Below are positions 61,094 to 64,000 of a stretch of 64,000 nucleotides of DNA, one piece after another. A program made the translations under genes and the position numbers. The DNA is from an uncultured Clostridia bacterium (lineage in GTDB: Bacteria; Bacillota; Clostridia; Christensenellales; UBA1242): NCBI GenBank assembly GCA_944372505.1, contig CALVZK010000003.1:1-64000 (forward strand). Reading direction: 5' to 3'. How positions within the stretch are numbered: position 1 is the first letter of the stretch; each line of letters begins with the position of its first letter. The notes under the pieces were generated by a model. It was not told where the DNA came from and searched no databases. It worked only from the letters and a program-made list of their open reading frames with translations.

Positions 61094-61858
61094 TTAATCC
61101 TTATGTTGTACTCCATTTGCATCTATATGATATGCTTCTTTATAAACTAATTCGCCTACACTTGTAACTTTATATCCTTTCATTGTTAACCAATCTAAAC
61201 TAAGCCTTAATGCATCTACTACATTATCAGCATTATTATGCATTAAAATGATGGATCCGTTTTTAACCTTCTTCATTACTCTATCTGTAATCTGACTAGC
61301 TGATATCCCTTTCCAATCTAAAGTATCTACATCCCATTGGATAGTCTTCAAATTCATTGAGGAACATAATGACAACAATGTATTGTTATATGAACCAAAA
61401 GGTGCTCTAAATAATTCAACATCTTTCCCAGTTATATCTTTAATTTTAGATATAGATGTATTTAACTCATTTTCCATAGTGTTACTGTCAAGCTTTACCA
61501 TATCGGGATGTGCATTAGAATGAGTTCCTATTTCCATACCAGCTTCATCTATCTTCTTAACCATATCAGGATATTCATCTACCCAAAATCCTACTAGGAA
61601 AAAAGTCGCCGTCACATTATATTCTTTTAAAACTTCAAGTATCTCTTCTGTTTTATCCGCACCCCATGCCGCATCAAAAGTAATTGCTACTTGTTTTTCG
61701 TCCGTGTCAACACAATAAATAGGAACTAACCTTGTAGATTGCCCAAACCAAACATTTGCACAAGCGCTTCCTTTAAATGCTACACAAAGTAAAATGACTA
61801 CCGCAAGCATAGCAAAAAAAATTTTAATTGTTCTTGATTTGATTACGCAAAATGGCAT
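61094..61858 (-). CDS. PdaB-like polysaccharide deacetylase (sporulation type)
   Basis: This 254-residue protein starts at the ATG 61856-61858 with GAGG seven bases before it. A transmembrane anchor (IFFAMLAVVILLCVAFKG) precedes the NodB domain: VAITFDAAWGADKTEEIL (metal aspartate), EIGTHSNAHPDM (two histidines), FRAPFGSYNN, IQWDVDTLDWKG and ILMHNNA. The TFDAAWG form and the layout match PdaB proteins of spore-forming Bacillota, which act on spore cortex peptidoglycan. A Spo0A-like box lies about 85 bases upstream. It follows ssb's promoter side by 15 bases and may be co-transcribed with it. Confidence 0.85.
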   Translation of the reverse strand: MPFCVIKSRTIKIFFAMLAVVILLCVAFKGSACANVWFGQSTRLVPIYCVDTDEKQVAITFDAAWGADKTEEILEVLKEYNVTATFFLVGFWVDEYPDMVKKIDEAGMEIGTHSNAHPDMVKLDSNTMENELNTSISKIKDITGKDVELFRAPFGSYNNTLLSLCSSMNLKTIQWDVDTLDWKGISASQITDRVMKKVKNGSIILMHNNADNVVDALRLSLDWLTMKGYKVTSVGELVYKEAYHIDANGVQHKD

Positions 61859-61941
61859 TACAAACCTCGCTTTTAATGATAAAATATAATAAAAATAAAT
61901 CAAATAAGAAAAGTGTTGCAATATAAGAGTTTTTATTGAAA

Positions 61942-61950
61942 TTTGTCGAA
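61942..61950 (+). promoter_or_regulatory. Spo0A-box-like site upstream of pdaB
   Basis: TTTGTCGAA, the Spo0A box core, lies upstream of the pdaB-like gene in the opposite orientation. It is 84 bases from the start codon. Confidence 0.45.
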
Positions 61951-62010
61951 TATTTTCTTATTCAATTCTAATATATTGAACCTACTATAAAATTATGACA
62001 AACTAGAAAT

Positions 62011-62041
62011 AAAAAATCTCATAGAAAGATCTATGAGATTT
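62011..62041 (-). terminator. Terminator of the 248-residue lipoprotein gene
   Basis: AAATCTCATAGA and its complement form a 12-base stem around a four-base loop, with a T-run on the minus strand. Confidence 0.88.
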
Positions 62042-62059
62042 ATTGTTTAATTTTTTTAT

Positions 62060-62803
62060 CTAAATGTTGACCTCTATATAATCATTAAATGATGGTAAAC
62101 TAATTTCCCCATTATAAGCAGCCATCTTCATTAAAATGCTTCCCTGATCACTAACACTTTCCCCTTGAACTGCAAAAAGATTACCATTTTCCAAAATAAT
62201 AAACATTTCATATTTTATATTTTCTTCATTAATTAAACCACTTACAAGTAAATGATATTTAACTGTGTTTCCTTCATCAGCTACTTCTGAAACCACACTT
62301 AAACTGTTATTATTTACTTGAACATCAATCATAGTTTCAATTAAATTTTCAAAATCATCATATGAAACTTCTGCAGGTATTTGAATTGATGATGTTTGTA
62401 AATTATATTTTAATTTTTGACCATTCATATTTAAATACATTACTTGATCAATAATATAATAATATGCCTTATCTTTTTGACTTTTAATAGTCATTTTTAT
62501 TGTTTTATTTTCAAGATCAATTTGACCATAAATAGTCCCTTCATTTTTCTGACCATCAACTAAGGTAGATATTTCCATCGAAAATTCATATTTGCTTAAT
62601 TGAAAACATCCAGATTCATCATATTCATCAAGAGTTTTTGTTATCGTATTAAAATCTGCATTAGTATACTTTGAACTTGAGGTATCTATTCTAATGGTTT
62701 CCTCATCCCCTCCACAGCCTGCAAGTAAAAATGTAACTAATAAAATTAAAGTACAAAACAAAGAAGTTATTAAAAATCTTTTGTTATTTTTTGTTTTTGA
62801 CAT
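62060..62803 (-). CDS. Lipoprotein of unknown function
   Basis: This 247-residue protein starts at the ATG 62801-62803 behind AAAGGAGGG; the frame opens earlier without support. Signal peptide and lipobox read FLLAGCGG. The rest has strand-rich segments (FSMEISTLVDGQKNEGTIYGQIDLENKTIKMTI, AYYYIIDQVMYLNMNGQKLKYNL) that recall the LolA/LppX-like or DUF-type curved sheet of Bacillota lipoproteins. The match is not firm and no function can be named. Confidence 0.75.
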   Translation of the reverse strand: MSKTKNNKRFLITSLFCTLILLVTFLLAGCGGDEETIRIDTSSSKYTNADFNTITKTLDEYDESGCFQLSKYEFSMEISTLVDGQKNEGTIYGQIDLENKTIKMTIKSQKDKAYYYIIDQVMYLNMNGQKLKYNLQTSSIQIPAEVSYDDFENLIETMIDVQVNNNSLSVVSEVADEGNTVKYHLLVSGLINEENIKYEMFIILENGNLFAVQGESVSDQGSILMKMAAYNGEISLPSFNDYIEVNI

Positions 62804-62872
62804 ATTCCCTCCTTTTATATAGAATAACAAACTTAAAAATTTAAGTCAAATTTTTGTATAATAATATGTATT

Positions 62873-62925
62873 AAAAAAAACTCAAAAATTTAATGTTTTT
62901 ATTAAAATCTTGAGTTTTTTATTTG
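62873..62925. terminator. Terminator between gyrA/parC and the lipoprotein gene
   Basis: AAAACTCAA and TTGAGTTTT flank an AT-rich hairpin with extended pairing and end in T on the minus strand. It lies just after the topoisomerase stop at 62951. Confidence 0.8.
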
Positions 62926-62950
62926 TCCATTATGAAATAATTTTTATAAA

Positions 62951-64000
62951 TCAATTCATTTTATTAATAGTAAAGAAATTTTTCTTTATAATTTCATTTC
63001 CGGTTGTAAGTCTATCACTTTGCGGTATTTTTCTTGTATCTAATGCCAATATTTTTAATCCAAAATCAACTGCTAACGTTATATTTCCATTTGCACTACA
63101 AGCATAGAATACATTTTGACAATTTTTTGCAAAATTTATATATTTTAAACCTTTACGATATCTCGCAGAAAGAGGAAATTGATTAACCGCTATTTTTTTA
63201 ATAAAGCCGTTATCAGTAACTGCTATAATATCAGTAAAATCAATTTGGCTTGCAAATATAACACTATCATTATCTTCAAGATTGATACCTCTTACTCCTG
63301 CAGAAATTCTCCCTTGAACTGGAATATCACTCTTTTCAAAGTTCAATGACATTCCTTTTCTTGTTAACATCAAAATACTAGTTCCACTCTTATCCATTTC
63401 CACATTAATAACTTCATCTCCATCATTCAATTTGCATGCTTGATAGAAAGACTTATTTACTACGATATCACTTGCTTCTGATTTTTTAACCATACCAAAT
63501 TTTGTCATAAATAATATTTGACCATCTTTTGGCAATTTCATAATGCAAATTGGAACTTCATTTAAAATAGTAGATTTTTCAATTGACAAAAGAGAAAAAC
63601 CTTTATCTCTCCATTTACATTCTTTTAAATTATTTACAGAAGTTTTTATAGCATTCCCTTGGCTTGTAAAGATAAGTATTGTATCACTTCCGCTAAAAGT
63701 ATCTATTTGTTTTGCTATATCAGTAATAGTAGAATTATCGCCAAGTGTTTTTTGTGACATTGAATAATTTTTTGATGTAACTTTCTTAATCGTATTTCCT
63801 GCACTAATAGCAATTACAAAATTTTTGCTACTTTCGTCATTTTCAACGGTAGTTTCTATAGAAATTTCTTTATTATTTCCTATTTTTGACAATCTTGGAG
63901 TGCTGTATGCTTTTTTTATTTCAAGTATTTCCTTTTTAACAACATCATATTGTGCTTTTTTAGAAGATAATATTTCTTCATACTCTGCAATTTTTTTCTT
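62951..64000 (-). CDS. Type IIA topoisomerase A subunit (GyrA/ParC), 5' part outside the window
   Basis: The frame stays open to the right edge. The visible part runs from the coiled-coil segment (KIAEYEEILSSKKAQYDVVKKEILEIKKAYSTPRLSKI) through a C-terminal beta-pinwheel of repeated blades (ILIFTSQGNAIKTSV, ILFMTKFGMVKKSEASDI, VQGRISAGVRGINLEDND, IIAVTDNGFIKKIAVNQFP). The GyrA-box QRRGGKG is not clear; the closest is SARYRKGLKYI, so GyrA and ParC cannot be told apart here. The catalytic tyrosine would lie outside the window. Confidence 0.88.
   Translation of the reverse strand, partial: KKKIAEYEEILSSKKAQYDVVKKEILEIKKAYSTPRLSKIGNNKEISIETTVENDESSKNFVIAISAGNTIKKVTSKNYSMSQKTLGDNSTITDIAKQIDTFSGSDTILIFTSQGNAIKTSVNNLKECKWRDKGFSLLSIEKSTILNEVPICIMKLPKDGQILFMTKFGMVKKSEASDIVVNKSFYQACKLNDGDEVINVEMDKSGTSILMLTRKGMSLNFEKSDIPVQGRISAGVRGINLEDNDSVIFASQIDFTDIIAVTDNGFIKKIAVNQFPLSARYRKGLKYINFAKNCQNVFYACSANGNITLAVDFGLKILALDTRKIPQSDRLTTGNEIIKKNFFTINKMN

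Noticed and set aside
1..64000. CRISPR array, prophage or insertion sequence
   Set aside because: No regularly spaced repeats, integrase, transposase or phage structural genes were found; DnaD/DnaI-like genes here are the cellular type.
1..64000. Recoding of TGA as tryptophan (mycoplasma-like code)
   Set aside because: TGA serves as stop (for example at 55942-55944), tryptophan is written TGG, and tRNA-Trp has CCA.

Overview
The window is one continuous stretch of a very AT-rich bacterial chromosome, most likely from an uncultured, low-GC Clostridia-type member of the Bacillota. The pointers are strong AGGAGG-type ribosome binding sites, T-box leaders in front of aminoacyl-tRNA synthetase genes, a long Bacillus-type SRP RNA with an Alu domain, a DnaD/DnaI-type replication pair, a dprA-topA-trmFO-hslVU gene order, a GGGtGRT-protein pair and a PdaB-like sporulation deacetylase with Spo0A-like boxes nearby. 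TGA is used as a stop, so the standard bacterial code applies. I see no phage, insertion sequence, integrase or CRISPR array.

Layout. 1-3.5 kb: the 5' part of a GLUG/InlB-type surface protein and an M1-type lipoprotein peptidase, both on the minus strand. 3.6-6.0 kb: DnaD-like and DnaC/DnaI-like replication proteins (+). 6.0-9.7 kb: a metallo-beta-lactamase-fold hydrolase, tRNA-Trp, a HAD nucleotidase, mazF with an unrecognised overlapping partner ORF, acpS, recX and a one-domain YigZ protein. 9.8-13.1 kb: a tyrosine T-box operon (phosphodiesterase, tyrS) and ung. 13.2-16.1 kb: the GGGtGRT/Fe-S scaffold pair and an acidic coiled-coil membrane protein. 16.2-20.5 kb: secG-rnr-smpB-ssrA, small membrane proteins and tRNA-Gly. 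20.6-25.4 kb: amino-sugar genes glmS, a stand-alone GlmU acetyltransferase domain and glmM, plus an unknown protein. 25.5-31 kb: an ABC exporter with two ATPases and an unknown two-gene cassette. 31-38.7 kb: pepF, an rRNA-modification pair, an Ile T-box with an unusual GVHH-type ileS, and a HEPN-like/CBS protein. 38.9-45.8 kb: SRP RNA, an Fe-S cluster operon, trxA, tcdA, hslUV and a divergent trmFO. 46-53.8 kb: topA, dprA, a YifB ATPase, an AlkD-like protein, a zinc-ribbon protein and a lipoprotein. 53.8-54.9 kb: a gene-poor AT-rich gap with tRNA-Arg. 54.9-57.5 kb: a three-gene ABC-2 exporter behind a palindromic promoter (+). 57.5-64 kb: rplS, rpsU, mtaB, a tandem-HTH regulator, a small ORF, a two-OB-fold SSB, pdaB, a lipoprotein and the 3' part of a gyrA/parC gene.

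Most of the window is housekeeping: translation and its quality control (T-boxes, tyrS, ileS, tmRNA/SmpB/RNase R, rRNA and tRNA modification), replication and repair, cell-wall precursors, protein export and proteolysis. The parts I would look at first are the GXHH-type IleRS with its atypical T-box, the mazF operon lacking a recognisable antitoxin, the unknown 127/480-residue gene pair, the separated GlmU domain, the HEPN-like/CBS fusion, the scaffold protein missing a ligand cysteine, and the Spo0A-like boxes around a tandem-HTH regulator and pdaB. No single region is provably a new system. The 29.2-31.0 kb pair and the mazF partner are the best candidates.
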